From Trogon surrucura (Eukaryota > Chordata > Aves > Trogoniformes > Trogonidae), in the NCBI GenBank assembly GCA_020746105.1, contig CM036636.1, positions 806,001-870,000 of the forward strand: a stretch of 64,000 nucleotides of DNA. Direction: 5' to 3'. Positions 49,300 to 61,950 of this stretch are shown here, in pieces. The translations under genes and the position numbers were made by a program. The first letter of the stretch is position 1; every line of letters begins with the position of its first letter. Under the pieces are notes generated by a model. The model was not told the DNA's origin. It did no database searches and saw only the letters and a list, made by a program, of their open reading frames with translations.

Positions 49300-49364
49300 C
49301 TTCTTCATCTCCTTCTTTGTCCAGAGAGGCTGAAGGGTTTCCAGCAATAGGAGCGGGTCCTGGC
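49300..49364 (-). CDS. EXD3: EXD3 coding exon a (first recognised)
   Basis: 65-bp exon. It begins with two bases completing a codon whose first base comes from an unseen upstream exon, then reads 21 codons starting QDPLLLLETLQPLW and ending KKEMKK, and leaves in phase 0. The acceptor is excellent: on the minus strand a long (CT)n tract and C-rich stretch lead into ctccag. The donor is AAG|gtaagg. Mammalian EXD3 has a near-identical block (DPLLLLQALQTLW) close to its N-terminus, so only a short initiator segment should be missing upstream. The block fits the start of an amphipathic helical domain and no catalytic residues are expected here. The upstream partner exon must end in phase 1; no candidate between 49.4 and 64 kb satisfied that with an ATG and an open frame. 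Confidence 0.9.
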
Positions 49365-49378
49365 CTGGAGGAGGGGGA

Positions 49379-49399
49379 AGAGAGAGAGAGAGAGAGAGA
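49379..49399 (+). repeat. (AG)n dinucleotide repeat = pyrimidine tract of exon a
   Basis: About ten AG units, 15 bp from the exon a acceptor. On the transcript it is (CU)n and serves as the polypyrimidine tract. Confidence 0.93.
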
Positions 49400-49900
49400 A
49401 AAGGGGGGAGAAAAAAACCAAAACAAACCAGATTTATTGGTTCTGTACAGGCAGCCCAGACACACTGGTGCATTGTTTCACCGAAGAGAAATCAGCTACT
49501 CCACGCCGCTGTGTTTGAAACCACCAACCTTCCAACTGCCAGTCAGGATTAAAGTGCTAAAACCCCTCACTCTGCAACCCTAACAAAATAACAGGCATCA
49601 TCCATGCACGGCGTTAACTCAACACCCACACGGGTTCCAGTACTGAAAAGCTGTAGTGATGCCTTTACAACTAAATCAGGCTGCTGCTGTGCATCTGATA
49701 TGTCCCCACTGGTCTCCCCTCCGCTCCCCCTTTTTCATACTAAACCTGGCCTAGAAGAGCAAGCGCCTTGCATGGGCTGGAAAGGATTATCAACACGCTC
49801 GTTCTCCATGCGATGGCTCTGAAGCGTTAACCTTATCACAGCCCGCGGATGGAAGAGGCAAGGGAGTGAGTTTCTGGGCACATCAGTCTCCTGGGACTGC

Positions 49901-50168
49901 TTACAAAGGCGTGTGGTGACAGGACGAGGGGTACTGGTTTTAAACTGAGCAGGGTAGATTAAGATTAAACATGAGGAACAAGTTCTTCCCCATGAGGGTG
50001 TGAGACCCCGGCACAGGTTGCCCAGGGAAGCTGTGGCAGCCCCCTCCCTGGCAGTGTCCCAGGCCAGGCTGGACGGGGCTCGGAGCAAGCTGGTCCAGTG
50101 GGAGGTGTCCCTGCCCATGGCGGGGGGTTGGAATGGTCTTTAAGGTCCCTTCCAACCCAAACCATTCC
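49901..50168 (+). mobile_element. CR1 LINE, 3' fragment
   Basis: Plus-strand CR1: 'gtgacaggacgaggggtact', 'gcacaggttgcccagggaag', 'cccctccctggcagtgtccc', 'aggtgtccctgcccatgg' and 'ggtcccttccaacccaaacc'. Similar in subfamily to the copy at 1-589. Confidence 0.93.
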
Positions 50169-50415
50169 CTGCAGCCGGTCGGGGTGTGCTGGGGAGCCCA
50201 CCCAGGAGGGGCTGGGAGTGAGCTGGCTCCGACATGAGCCGAGCGAGTTGGAGGAAAGGTGATGTGCTGCTGTGATTAGTAGCAAAGCTAAAAAATAAAA
50301 AAAAAACAACAAAAAAAGGATCAATTATTTCAGAAGAAGGTCATCGGGATCTCTTCTCTTTTGCATTTCACCCGGTTATCTGACAACTTGCATTCAGCTC
50401 TCATTTTGTATCTAT

Positions 50416-50451
50416 TATTATTCATCATACCAGTATTATTCATCACACCAG
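50416..50451 (+). repeat. 18-bp tandem duplication, two copies
   Basis: 'tattattcatcataccag' followed directly by 'tattattcatcacaccag', one mismatch. Confidence 0.9.
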
Positions 50452-52610
50452 TATTTCTCAACCAAATGTTTAGGAATATGACATTTTAAACACAGTAACA
50501 TTTTTGATATCTGGCTCTATTTAATATGCAATCATTTACTTACGAAACCATGACTCAGAATATTCTGAATGAAAATCTTCTCCTGCATCAACAACTTAAT
50601 CGGAAAGAATGAATCTAAAACTCTGAATGAGTTCTCCAGAAACATTCCTCCTATATTTAGTTTTCAGAAAGCCAAAAGAAATACGTTAACCTGAAAAGGA
50701 AACATCCTTTCAATCACCTTCTGCATTCTACAGCTCCTAAACAGCTCATTTCCAAATGCCAGATTTCTTGCTTAGTATCTCATCTCACTTCATATTTCAG
50801 GTCACAAAAAGCTACTTCGACTGTGAAAAGCTCTACCTCATCCAGCTAAATTCTGAAGCGCTGCATTTATAAAATATTTTAAGTAACAAGCCCACTTCCA
50901 GTTGAGCCAAGAGAACGACAGCATTTCCATTATCCACTAACCTCTGGGAAACACCAGCCAAATTAAAAACGCCACATTTAGAATTCATAAGATAATATTT
51001 TCTCTCATCTCTGGCTGTTCTGAAACCCTGAACTCTCCAAACACGGGCTGTTCTCAGCTACTGCCTCTCCTTTGGAAAAAGAAAAGTCTCTTTTTACAAC
51101 AACACAGAAGAAAATCCAGATCCCCACAAAATTAGCAACTAACGGGCAAATTCAGCCCATGTGTGTGTGCGTACGGACACACTCTCCTCTTGGCCTGACT
51201 CCCGAAGAAATTTATACACACAGAGGAAAAAAAAAAATTAGAATGCAACCCAGTGTGTAACCAAATACATTGTAAATCTGAACTGTAATTAATGCAGCGA
51301 GCAAGCCGCAATGATAGAGGAAATGAGAGCAGTTAGGAAAGCAGTGCTTCACCTCACATACAGCCAATAACTCAGCTCGTTAAAAAGCTTTCTAAACTTC
51401 CACCAACAAAACGAGACCTCCTCTTACGTGACTGTTTCCTACCTCACCTCCCTCTAACTGCAACCTGATCACCCGCTTTCTTCCCAACACGTACACGCAT
51501 GAGCATCGCCTCTCCGGCCGATTTTAAGTGTGTTGCCACCGTGCAAGGCAGGGGAAGTAGGAAACAACCTTCTCCTCCCCGAGCCCTGGAAGCGACTGCA
51601 CCCCTGATGCAGTCGTTTCCATGGGATGTCTCGGGGTGCTGCTGAGCGTGGGCAGCCCGGCCAGCACCCAGCCAGCGGGGCAGGGGAAGGTCAGCCACGG
51701 GGAGGGCACCCACCCGTCTTCTGGCCTGACCCGACCAAAAGGTCTTGCCCTCCGTTGAGTCCGTGCGTTAAGAAAGAGGCAATTCCCACTCGCTTCTCCA
51801 GAACGAGGAGAGAACCCGGGGCGATAGTAACCGCGGCACGCTGGTGTCAGAACAGTGCTCTTGCCTTCCTCGTCTGCTAAAGCCTTGGGAGGATCTCAGG
51901 ACGGGTTGAACATAAGGAGACACCCAACAAGCAGTCGCTGCTAGAGCCAGACAGGAATGAGAAGACAAAGCCACGTATGCTTCCACCTAGACCCACGGGA
52001 GTGGAAGGACGCTGCCGTTCACGCTGGATCTGGAGCTACCTGGCAACCCTCCAGCCAGGACAGAAGATGTAAACGGGAAGGTCCGTATCATTTTGGCTCC
52101 CGAAAGAAATGAACGATTCATTTGTTCTTTCTCCTGCAGGACTTCTTTGGGGGACTGGCCTCCTCATGGTTCCCCTGGGCACCCCTAAGGAGTGGAAAAT
52201 GAGTGGTTTTGGCAGGGATACTGAGGCAATAACAGTACTGTTATATTCCCTTTGGGATAACAGGTAGGCTCCTGCTCATCCACATCCGAGAAGGAACCAG
52301 AGAAGCAGCAGGAAACTAATGCCAGGATATCGGAGAACAAAGGACAGGCCCTTACAAGGAGCTTCATAAGCTTTCCAGAACAAATCTGGAGAGCAGACGA
52401 CTGCTCAACACAAAAGGGAGAGAGGCAGAAACACAAGTGCAGGAAGAACAAAGCAAAGCGATGGAAACCCAGATGGTCACAACAGAAGCACACGTGCATC
52501 TGGGCTCAACTCGGAGAACCAGATGGGAAAATTCTGGAGTGACCTCCAGGCACTGCAGGAGGAGCAAGAAGCAGCAGTTGCTACGACACAACCAGTGTCA
52601 AACCAGGGAC

Positions 52611-52675
52611 AGAGAATCACGGAACATCAGCTTGGAGGGGACCTCAAGGATCATCTAGCCCAACCCTTTAAAGCA
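52611..52675 (-). mobile_element. CR1 LINE, short 3' stub
   Basis: Reverse-oriented CR1 end: 'agagaatcacggaacatcag', 'cttggaggggacctcaagga' and 'tcatctagcccaaccc'. Confidence 0.9.
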
Positions 52676-55600
52676 AAGAGTCAGTGCCTGCAAAAGCAAG
52701 GACAGCTCAGGGAGGCCAGAACGGCGCCTTCACACGCGGGTTGGGTTTGGCTGGCGCAGAGCTCATTTTCCTCAGAGAAGCTGGTGTGGGGCTGCGGTTG
52801 GGATTTGTGCTGGAAATCGCGCTGATAACTCAGGGATGTGTCAGCTCCTGCTGAGCCGCGCTGACACAGCCAAAGCCTTTTCACAGCTCCTCAGCTGCCA
52901 GCTGGGGGGCACAAGGAGCTGGGAGGGGACCCCAACCGAGCCCCGGGATGTCCCGTGCCACCGGGTGTCGTGCTCTGCACAGAAGGCTGAGCTGGGGGCA
53001 GGAGGAGGAAGGGGGGATATCTGACGTTATGCTCTCTGACTCCCCGAGCCACCGCTGTGTGAGAGGGAGCCCGGCTTTGCTGGAGGTGGCTGAGGCCCCG
53101 CCTGCCGAAGGGACGCGGTGAAGGACTCCTGCTTTGGCTTTGCTTGTTGCGCAGCTTTCGCTTTACCTGTTTGTCTCACGAGTTTTCATCCTTTCACCCT
53201 TCTGATTCCCTCCCCCATCTCACCAGGGATGCGCCCCAGGCAGCTGATCCCATTCCAGTCCTAGATCAGGCTCAAAGGAAAAGTGCTCAGTCCGACCCTG
53301 ATCCTTCACAGGTCCTAAAAGGACGTTGCAGACCATAAAATATCTTGCAGAGCTTCACCAAGACAAGGTGATAGGACTTTGGTGGATCTCAGATAGATGT
53401 ATCTGCACCCACGCCATCAAGATGCAAATTGCCTTGATTTCTTCATCTGACAGGTTCTCCAAATAGTACGTTCCTGTTTTAAAAACCTTGACATTAATGT
53501 CTTTCCTTCCAACATTTTTCATTCCAAAAATGGGCATTTCCTCTGCTCTGAATTCGGTACCAAAACTGGAGGAGATGGTAAATCAAATGTTTTCCAGTTC
53601 TCAGTATCTGTGGTTACATTTCAAAACCATACAAACCACAAGGCTTATATTTTTGAGTTAGAAAAGTGCCTTTGAGGAAAACGATAAACTACTTTCTCTT
53701 CATTCTCTTCTCTTCTCTTCCTTTGTGCGTACATCACTCAAAACCTGCTGCGAGCCCAACAACAGCGATGCCCGCGGGCTGGGCAGCTAAAGCGGTGGGT
53801 CTGGTGGGTTTGCTGTTGTGTCCTTGCAAAATTCTGCTGCATTATTCACCGGTTCTGCTGAAACACCCTGGCAGGAGAAACCCACTTTCCGACCGAGGCT
53901 CCTTGTGTGTCTCGCACAAGGAAAAGCGAGACATCCAACCCCAGAGGAGGAATTTACTGATGAAAAAAGTCTCCCGACAGCTTTTCTTTGTGTCGAAAGC
54001 CATTAAACACCCCACGGCCCGAGACCTGGAAGAATTACAGTTCATTAATTAGAAGATACATTAACGAAAAAAAAGGGGGTGATGTGACTGAAATGCAGGA
54101 TCACACCCACCAAACAATTAGAGCTGAAATTCAGGGACAGAAAAGGTCCAGAATAAAATGCTGATCATTAAGTCTTCTTCAGACAGACAGTTTATGCCTC
54201 TGCCTTGCAAGATTTTAATAAATGTTGAATGGAATATATAAGAAATCCAACCCTCTCAGCAAACAGTCAGTGAATTTTTACTTTTAGCTATTGATTTGTG
54301 TGGCTTCTGCCCCAATAAATCCCTAAAATCTGTCCTCTGTGAAAACTCCCATCAATCTGAACAAGCCTTTGGGATATTTTCTGAAAGGAAAAGAAAGGTT
54401 GTAGATATTTCAACGTCACCGTAAGTGAAGCTCCCCTGCTCTTAGGAACTAAAACCCATGAATGCACGGGCGATGTGTGAACTGGGGGCAAGAGGGGGCG
54501 CCGAGTTACCCGGCCAACTCCGGTTCGAGCAGCGTGATGGGTCCACCCAACGTGGTGTAATTTAAATTAGATCTGAAAACCAAGCGAGCAGCATGTTAGA
54601 TGGGTTATGAATCAAACAGCCTCTTACCGAACCCTACGGGGTCTCCATTTTTTCAGAAAAGCGTGTGTAGTTCACACCAAGCGTGCGTTGATTTTGTAGA
54701 GGAGAAGGCTGGTCAGGGAACAGAAATAATGTCGCTTTGATGATGGAAAAAATTTCCAGATACATTTACTAGCGACAAATTTTTTACTTCTAAGAACAAG
54801 CTGATTCCATTAAAAAGATACAAAATTTCTCCATAACTCAGATTCTCACACCACTTAAGTTTTCTTGCTGTGCCTCCTTTTAATGAACACGTGTAAGACA
54901 AATAAAACTTCCAGTCTTGTTTGACTATTTCTGAGCTTGAGAAAACGATTCCACAGGGAATTTCCCACAGCTATGTGAAATGACATTTAAAAGACACAAA
55001 CTCAATTTTAGCCTAGGCAGGTATTATTCAATGCGTATCGGAAAAATCTAGGTTGCGATAAAAGAAAAAAAAAAGAGGAAGCAGACACAATAAAAAATGA
55101 AAAGCAAAGTGCTGTATCATTTTAAAATAAGTAGAAAGACTTCAGAAAAAACACATATACATGAATATGTGGGGATCAGACAGCGGGGCATGGCAGTGCC
55201 ACTCTCCTTTTGCTTTGCAGGAGGCTTTTTTTAGCAATTTGTTCTCTGTTCTTACTTCATTCATCCCAGGGTCCAGGCAGAGATTGGTGTCCCCCTCCTA
55301 CCTACCCACGGAGTGGGTAAAGAGATCCTGCGTGCGAGAATTAACGGTCGCTAACCAAAACAGGTATGGTACAGATTAATCCCTATTTTTAAAACCCAGC
55401 TGGGATTGTGCTGTCGCAGCAGCTGTGGTGCTGCCACACCAGCCCTGGCTCGTGCTGAAGACTCGCTTAACCCTGTGCCAAGCCTTAGACCTCCAACAAA
55501 CCCGGGATTAAACTGGGGAAATCCCTCCGACAACAGACACCGAGATGAGGAGAGACCACCCGCTGCCCCGGAGCGTCCCCACAGAGAGCCTTCCGCAGAA

Positions 55601-58107
55601 CTTTGGGCAACTTTTTGCTTCTTGCTGTATCTTTTGGAGTAACTGTTGAGTTTCCAGCGTAGGTGTATCCAGATAAAACACGACCCTGCAGCAAGGCTGG
55701 TTTCAGAGGGAGGGGAGAGCCAAGGGCAATCAGCGCATGAGCAGTTGCAGGGCTTTAAGCTGGTCAGAACTTGACAGATGTCACTGAGAAATGGGTTTAT
55801 TGGCATTGTTGCTCCATCCTTGTACCCGTCGACTCTCCTTTTCTTACCAAGAACACATTTTCTAAATGACATTTAACGGCATTGCCATAACTCGCCTGTA
55901 TTTCTGCAAACAGTGCCAAGGGTTGTATTTCCTACTTCACCCGCGATGAAATGCAACCCCTGCTTTGCTTTGCTTTGCATCCGCGCTGACGTGGCCGAGA
56001 GAGCCACCATTCTCTCCAAACCCAAGGTCAGTTTTTTTCCCTTTCTCATTTGAATATAAAAGTCACAAAGGCTTTTGCCTAACAGCCATGGCACCGTCCC
56101 AAAGAAGTTATCACTGGGAGTGGAGAGAAAAGGTAAATAAGAATGTAGTTTTCCCCGTAAAGAACCAAAACCCAAACAGCTCAGCCAGCAGCCAAGCCGG
56201 CAGAGCTCCAAACTACCGCGAAACCAGGGCAAGAAGAGCGGTAGCAAAGCAGAGGCTTTTAGCGATGCTTCGGCAAGTGCCGCGTCTGCCCTGCGTCTGA
56301 CGTCCATGGGGCTTCTCCCCAAACCAGTGCCCAAAAACAGGCTCAGAGACTGAGGCAGCGCACCCTGTGCGCCACGGATCCAGCGGGCGTCCACGGCATC
56401 TTCTGATCGGATCGGCAAGTTCGCGTGAACCAAGGGAGACTACGGCTCCTGGATACCTCGTCACGACTAGTTAGATAGTCTACAGTTGTCTTAAGAGAGA
56501 TTTTCTTTTTCAGGAATATCGCTCACATTCCAGTAACGCCACAACTAGGATGAACTTACAACGCAACCTTCTCCCCCGCCCCGCGTGTTCCTTTTAAATA
56601 TAAGCTGGCAGCGTCCTGGGAATGGGGAGTTTTTCAGCGACAGGAGTGCCCGCTCCTATTTCAGCTGCACCTGCACCACGGGAGTCCAAATACTTTCTCA
56701 CGGCAGAGTCTGTGTTTTAGGAAAACCAGATATTTCCAGGAATTACAGCAGTTCACTTGCAAGAACGCTGTAACTAAGGAGTAACCGCTCGGTGATTCAC
56801 CCCCATCCCCAGCGACTGCAGCGACGAGACTCCCTCTAAGGACAAACACCCCAGAGCCTTTCGCTTGCAGGGAAGCGTCTCAGGTAAGGCGCCTGCAGAC
56901 AGGCAGAGGAATGCTGCCCTGTAAGAGCCTGATCGATTTAAATGTTAATTACATCCCACCGCTGAATCCTCCAGCACAAAATTTACAAGAGGATCGGATG
57001 TCACAAAACTATTTCGCTTCAGAAGCAATAAATTGCTCCGCTTTGGCGCAAGTCCCAGGGCTCCCAAACTCTCTCACCATCCCAGCTCCCAACTCCTGAA
57101 CTGCGGCTCCCGCAGAAGACAAATACGCTTTGAAAACGTGTAACTCTGTGGGTTTGGCTGAATGCAAACAGCAAGGAAATGAAGCAACAAGCCGGAGAGG
57201 GTCCCTCTTTATAAGGTACGTCTGGCTCGCTCCAGCCCTTGGCTCGGTTTCCATTTTTAGCTCCAGCTTTCGAGTCGACAAGAGCTTTGAACTCCACCGC
57301 ACAGAACGCTTCAGATCTCACAAGGGAAGTAACCACACGCAGCTACCGCAGTCTTAAAAACTCCATCCACCACACACCTCCCCTATAATTTTAACATTAA
57401 AGACCGAGCCTTTTGGGAGGTCTGCGAGTCTGGGTTCACCAAAGGAAAAGCATTTATTCCTCGTTCCTCCAGTTCTCCATTCACGCATTTGGATTCACCT
57501 CCTGCGCTAAAGCCTCCGTCAAAGCATCTGCGTCAGACAGGAGGGGAAAAAAGAAGGGAAAAAATCCCCAAACCCAGTAAGTTCTTGACTTGCAATCACC
57601 CGACTATGAACATCACTTCATTTTCAGTAGTCAGAATCCTTATTTAACATGAATGGTCCCCTGTTTCTCCATTTTTTGACCAGCTGTGACACATTTCCTC
57701 CAGCCCCGTGATGCTCGTACGTGACAGCCAGCTACTCCTGCTCCGTGGGCCATGGCTGGCTTTCCCCTGCAGTCTCTCCAAAGCAGATGAAGTGCCCCGT
57801 GGCTGGAATTGTCACCGAAACAAAGGTTTTCGCATCACCCAACGCACCGCCACGAGGTGGTCCAGACACAACTTGGAAGTGCAGATCCAGATTACGGTTC
57901 CGTTCGCAGGCTGGGCAGAAAAATCAGGTCAACCCAAAAGAATTCCCCCCCCGCCCCAGGTCTCTCCCAGCACCAAAAGCAGGGGGAAAGCTTCAGTTCA
58001 GCTCAAATGAGACACAGCAGGAGATATTTTCTTTTAAAGGTCAGGATCTAGAAGCTTATCTGCTGGTGGTTCTTCACCATCTTTCAGACAGAACTGATAC
58101 AATAGAA

Positions 58108-58160
58108 ACATATATATGTGATATAATATATAAATACAGCTGATATATCTCTGATATAAT
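58108..58160. repeat. AT-rich TATATA-type low-complexity stretch
   Basis: Runs of ATAT and GATATA with short self-complementary segments ('acatatatatgt'). No function assigned. Confidence 0.7.
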
Positions 58161-61100
58161 CGAAACATCAATTCTTTCCTTTGCAAGGTACAGGCCAGCA
58201 ATTCCTGAATGGCTGTCTCTGCTTTTGCTCTACTCTACGGATGTGACAGTACGCAACCCTCTAACCCAGCATGAGCTGTACTAATTGTATCGTCTCCAAC
58301 ATCCTTGCAAAAGCTTAGCACCCAGCATTCGGCCACACACTCAATGTTGGGTCCATGTTTCTCATCTGACCCTTCTAGAGAAAAGCCAGAATTCCTCAGA
58401 TGCCATTAGCTGAGCCTGCCCCTGCCCGCCATCGCTACCTTGGTCTCTACTGCATCGCTGCGGGCAAGTCAAACTTAGAGACCAAACAGAAATGCGGCTG
58501 GAGAATGAGCCGCACGGGGACAACACCAAGAAAGAGCAACTGCCACGCTGGAGGGGAGAAAGGGAAATGAGGAACAGCGGGTAGAGTAAAAGTGCAGTGG
58601 AAGCAACGCAAGTTTTTCTAGAAAAAGAATCTGGTCTTTCTCAGTGGCAGTAAAAGTCATTCTTCAACTAAGGGCAAAAGAGATCCCTTCCATTCTGAGA
58701 AATCTGAGTTATGAAAACATAATAGGAAACCTCACAATTTTGCTAATACATGCTCTATTTCTCAGTGAGTCAGAAGTTCACATTCTTCTAATGCAACCTC
58801 CCAACTGAAAACAATCCCCACACTTCAAGCGAAAGAATAATAAAGCCCACATATGCTTCTTATAAAAGAATGCTTCCAAATAACCATGGCTTTTGTTTTC
58901 CTAATGGCTAAAATTCATCATTTCCCCCCCAAAACAACACAGATCAAACAAAATGCGTGCTTATTAAAGGAAAAAGCTTGCTCGTCTGAGCAGAACAGCC
59001 AATAACATCTTCCTCTTATTTTCTTAGCGCGTTTTCTCAATGAAGAGGAAGGAGAGCTGCTGAGCAGACACGGCAGCGTAAGGCAAGCAGGCTCCCCTGG
59101 TTCTCCAGACAAGGACCTTCCTCTCCCTCAGCCCCAAGGGGCACCCGCGCTCCTCTCCCACACAGCGCACACAGACGTCCCGGCAGCAACAACCCGGAGG
59201 CACCGCACGGGAGCAGAAGGTGCCCTTCAGGTCTGGTGCCAACTCAAGAAATAAAAGCGAAACCTGACCGAGAGGTTACCCGGCCCCGGGAACGTCCCCA
59301 GGCAGTGCCCGGGATGACCCGCGCGCCGGGAGCAGGGAGATCCCTTCCCCTGGCACAGGGGCAAAGGAGAGCGTCTCTCCCCGCCGGGCTGAGCCTCCTT
59401 CCCTCTCCCTGAGACCTGAGAATTGACGTCAGGTTTGGTTTACATAAGAAGTCTCTTTTTTTTAATCCTCATTTGCCTACTGCTTGTTACTGAAGGGAAG
59501 GGCAAGCAAGTGCCTTTGGTCAGGGGGGGAGAAAGGCACGGGGGCTGAAGCAGTTCTTCGACCAGCAAGAAACATTTCTGGCTTGATCCATCTGGGGACA
59601 ACATCTGCTTGCAGGTCTGGGTAAATCGTAGTTATATCAGTGGAGCTGTGCCAGTCTGGATAAAGGATAACAAGAATTCGGTCTTCATGAAGGACTGGTG
59701 TAAAATAACCTGAAGCTAGTGAGGAGACAGCGGCAGCACCTGAGGCTTCCTCAAAGAACCAGAAGTCGTTTTCGGATGCTTTCAATACACCCTGGCTCAA
59801 CAAGGAGGGATGCACTCATTTCTGTGTAAGAGGCAACTCTAAAAATAACACTAAGAAATTGCTTTCTAGGCAGGTAATGAAAGCCAAATTACTAAAAGCC
59901 TAAAAAAGTAACAATCCTAAACCATTTGCGAGTAATTGGCAACACTTTTAATGTCTTCCTCCTCCGTGAGCTGGGCTATAACCTCAGCATCGGGGGTTAT
60001 TAAGCACCAAGATGACGATGCAGTCCCTGGCACAGGAAGACTCGGAGCTGCAGAGGGACGGGAGCCTGGGCACGCACCGGAGGGGAGGGCAGCAGCTCAC
60101 GCCCTCGTTCCCTCCCCATTTTTGACACCTTCTCCCTGCATGTTCACACCAGGCACTGCCAGAGAGGCAACCGAAGACACTGAGCTCGACAGATCCCCGT
60201 CCTGCCCAAATCACGGCTTGTATTCTCTTATTCAAACCTATTTAAGCAAAACCACAGTCTCATCATACGATATTTCTTCGCCTCCAGAACTTCAGCCAAG
60301 CTATTTTTCCTTACTTTACCCAACAGCTCCATGCATTTTTTTTTCTTTCATCAAGAAAGAGAAATGGGTTTTGCTCCCAACAAAGCTCTCGGTGCTGGGG
60401 AAGGAAGGGTAAGGAGCGAGTCCTACGCCCCGCGGCAGGGCCAGGGCAGCGGGGATCTGTCCCGGCCAGGGTACGGGTCAACGTCCCTGCGATGCGTTAA
60501 CGGCACCTCCACAGAAATGGGAATTCAGGAGTTTAAAACCAGTATTTCAAACAGCACTCCAGAAAACTAACAATTTCTTCTTTCAAGCGGCAAAGGTGAA
60601 GAAAACTAACGTTGTCCATAAAAGGGGGAACTTTTTACCTATATCCTTATTTTCTGGCTGTTTAGGGCTGAGACCGTCAGGAACAGCAGCAGGTAGAGGG
60701 GGTTGAACCACAGTTTGGGAAAGAAGGACCAGATGCAGAGCACTGCCATAAAGCTAAAAAGATATTTATATACATTTTTCCCCCTCCAGACATCTCTGGA
60801 AATCCCCAAGTTCTAAACCTAAGAACACTTAAGCGTCTCTCCTCAGTAGTTTCCCACGAAAAAACCCACAATCGTTAATATTAAAAAAACATGTTTTGAA
60901 GCCATTCAACTTTCTTTTCAGAACAGCAACAACGGTCTGATTCTTGCTAAAGCGCCATTCTTGCATTTTCTTCCGCCAGTTCCTCACTTCTCTGTGGTTC
61001 AGAAGTATCAGCAGATGCTGAACGGGAGCCAGAACCTCCCTCTCCACTTCCAGTGCCCCAGCACAACGGCTCGGCTCTTCAGCTGGAGACACCCACGTGT

Positions 61101-61924
61101 TTAACCTGCCCCAGTCCAAGCTTTAAACCCAAATATCTCCTTGAAGGAACAGCTCCATGGATGAAATTCTCACTCAATGAAGCTGACACAAATATTTCCA
61201 TGCACAGCAACAGAGGAAGCATTTAGCTTGGCTTGGGTCCACACCCTAACTTTTTAATCCTGGTTGGTTTGTTTGTTTCTTTTCTTGCCTAATTTCTTCT
61301 TAAATTAGGAAGAGTTTCACCTAAGATAGGGTCCATATGAGCTTCCTATAAGTTTGTGCTAGGAAATGCTTTAATACAACGTTCCAAAGACAATCCAAAT
61401 CTTGTGTCACGTAGAAACGACAACGGAAACATTTATCGGTCCCGCGTTACCAGGATTTGAGCTTATTTAGCCAAGGGGATTAAAGGGCAACTGAGCTCTC
61501 TCATGGCAGCGCAGGGCTGCAGCTCACCTGGGATGGAAAAACCGTGCTGGGAACTCCGGTGCCAGGCTGCTGGAAAGTTCTGACAAGATCTACTGCAGAG
61601 GAGAAGGTCCGGCCAGAGCTACAGTGAAAGCCGGAGCACCCAGCATGGTTGGAGATCTCCTCCTGACATTCTCTCCACGTCGTTTGGGGATGTGGCTTTT
61701 TATAAAAACTGCTGCTGCAGATCCTAGTACACTGAACTGGTTTTCTACCAGTAGAAAACAAGGGGGAGAAACAAGACTGAAGAACCTCCAAATCTTCTGG
61801 CATATTCTCTTTCTGGAGTCAGGTCGTTGTACCTCCTTCCTTAGCACGGAGATGGACCAGCAAACGCTAGAGCTGTCAGCTGAGTAAAAACTCCAATTCA
61901 TGGTGGGGACTAGAGACAAGATTA

Positions 61925-61950
61925 GCAATTACAACTGGCAATTACAACTG
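61925..61950 (+). repeat. 13-bp perfect tandem duplication
   Basis: 'gcaattacaactg' occurs twice in direct succession. Confidence 0.95.

Larger units (their letters stand above)
1..49364 (-). other. EXD3: EXD3 gene, partial (10 coding exons, N-terminal half)
   Basis: Gene-level entry for the split gene read right to left. Ten GT-AG exons join with matching phases (0/0, 1/1, 2/2) into 371 complete codons plus a split first codon. The family (EXD3, C. elegans MUT-7, Drosophila Nibbler) consists of 3'-5' exoribonucleases; Nibbler trims small-RNA 3' ends and MUT-7 acts in small-RNA silencing. The part seen here is the alpha-helical N-terminal region, rich in Leu and with no catalytic residues. 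It ends at YYQLPI...VLQ, the segment that in mammalian EXD3 immediately precedes the exonuclease domain. Missing: the initiator exon (right of 49364), the catalytic domain and the Mut7-C domain (left of 1). No exon contains a frameshift or stop, so the gene looks intact. Identification rests on remembered similarity to mammalian EXD3, not on an alignment. Confidence 0.92.

Noticed and set aside
51444-51560. Minus-strand ATG segment ending at a gtgagg donor as EXD3 initiator exon
   Set aside because: It would leave in phase 2, whereas exon a requires a phase-1 partner; joining shifts exon a out of its conserved frame.
53150-53200. Minus-strand ATG AAA ACT ... with a gtaaag donor as EXD3 initiator exon
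   Set aside because: Also phase 2 and only seven codons; incompatible with exon a.
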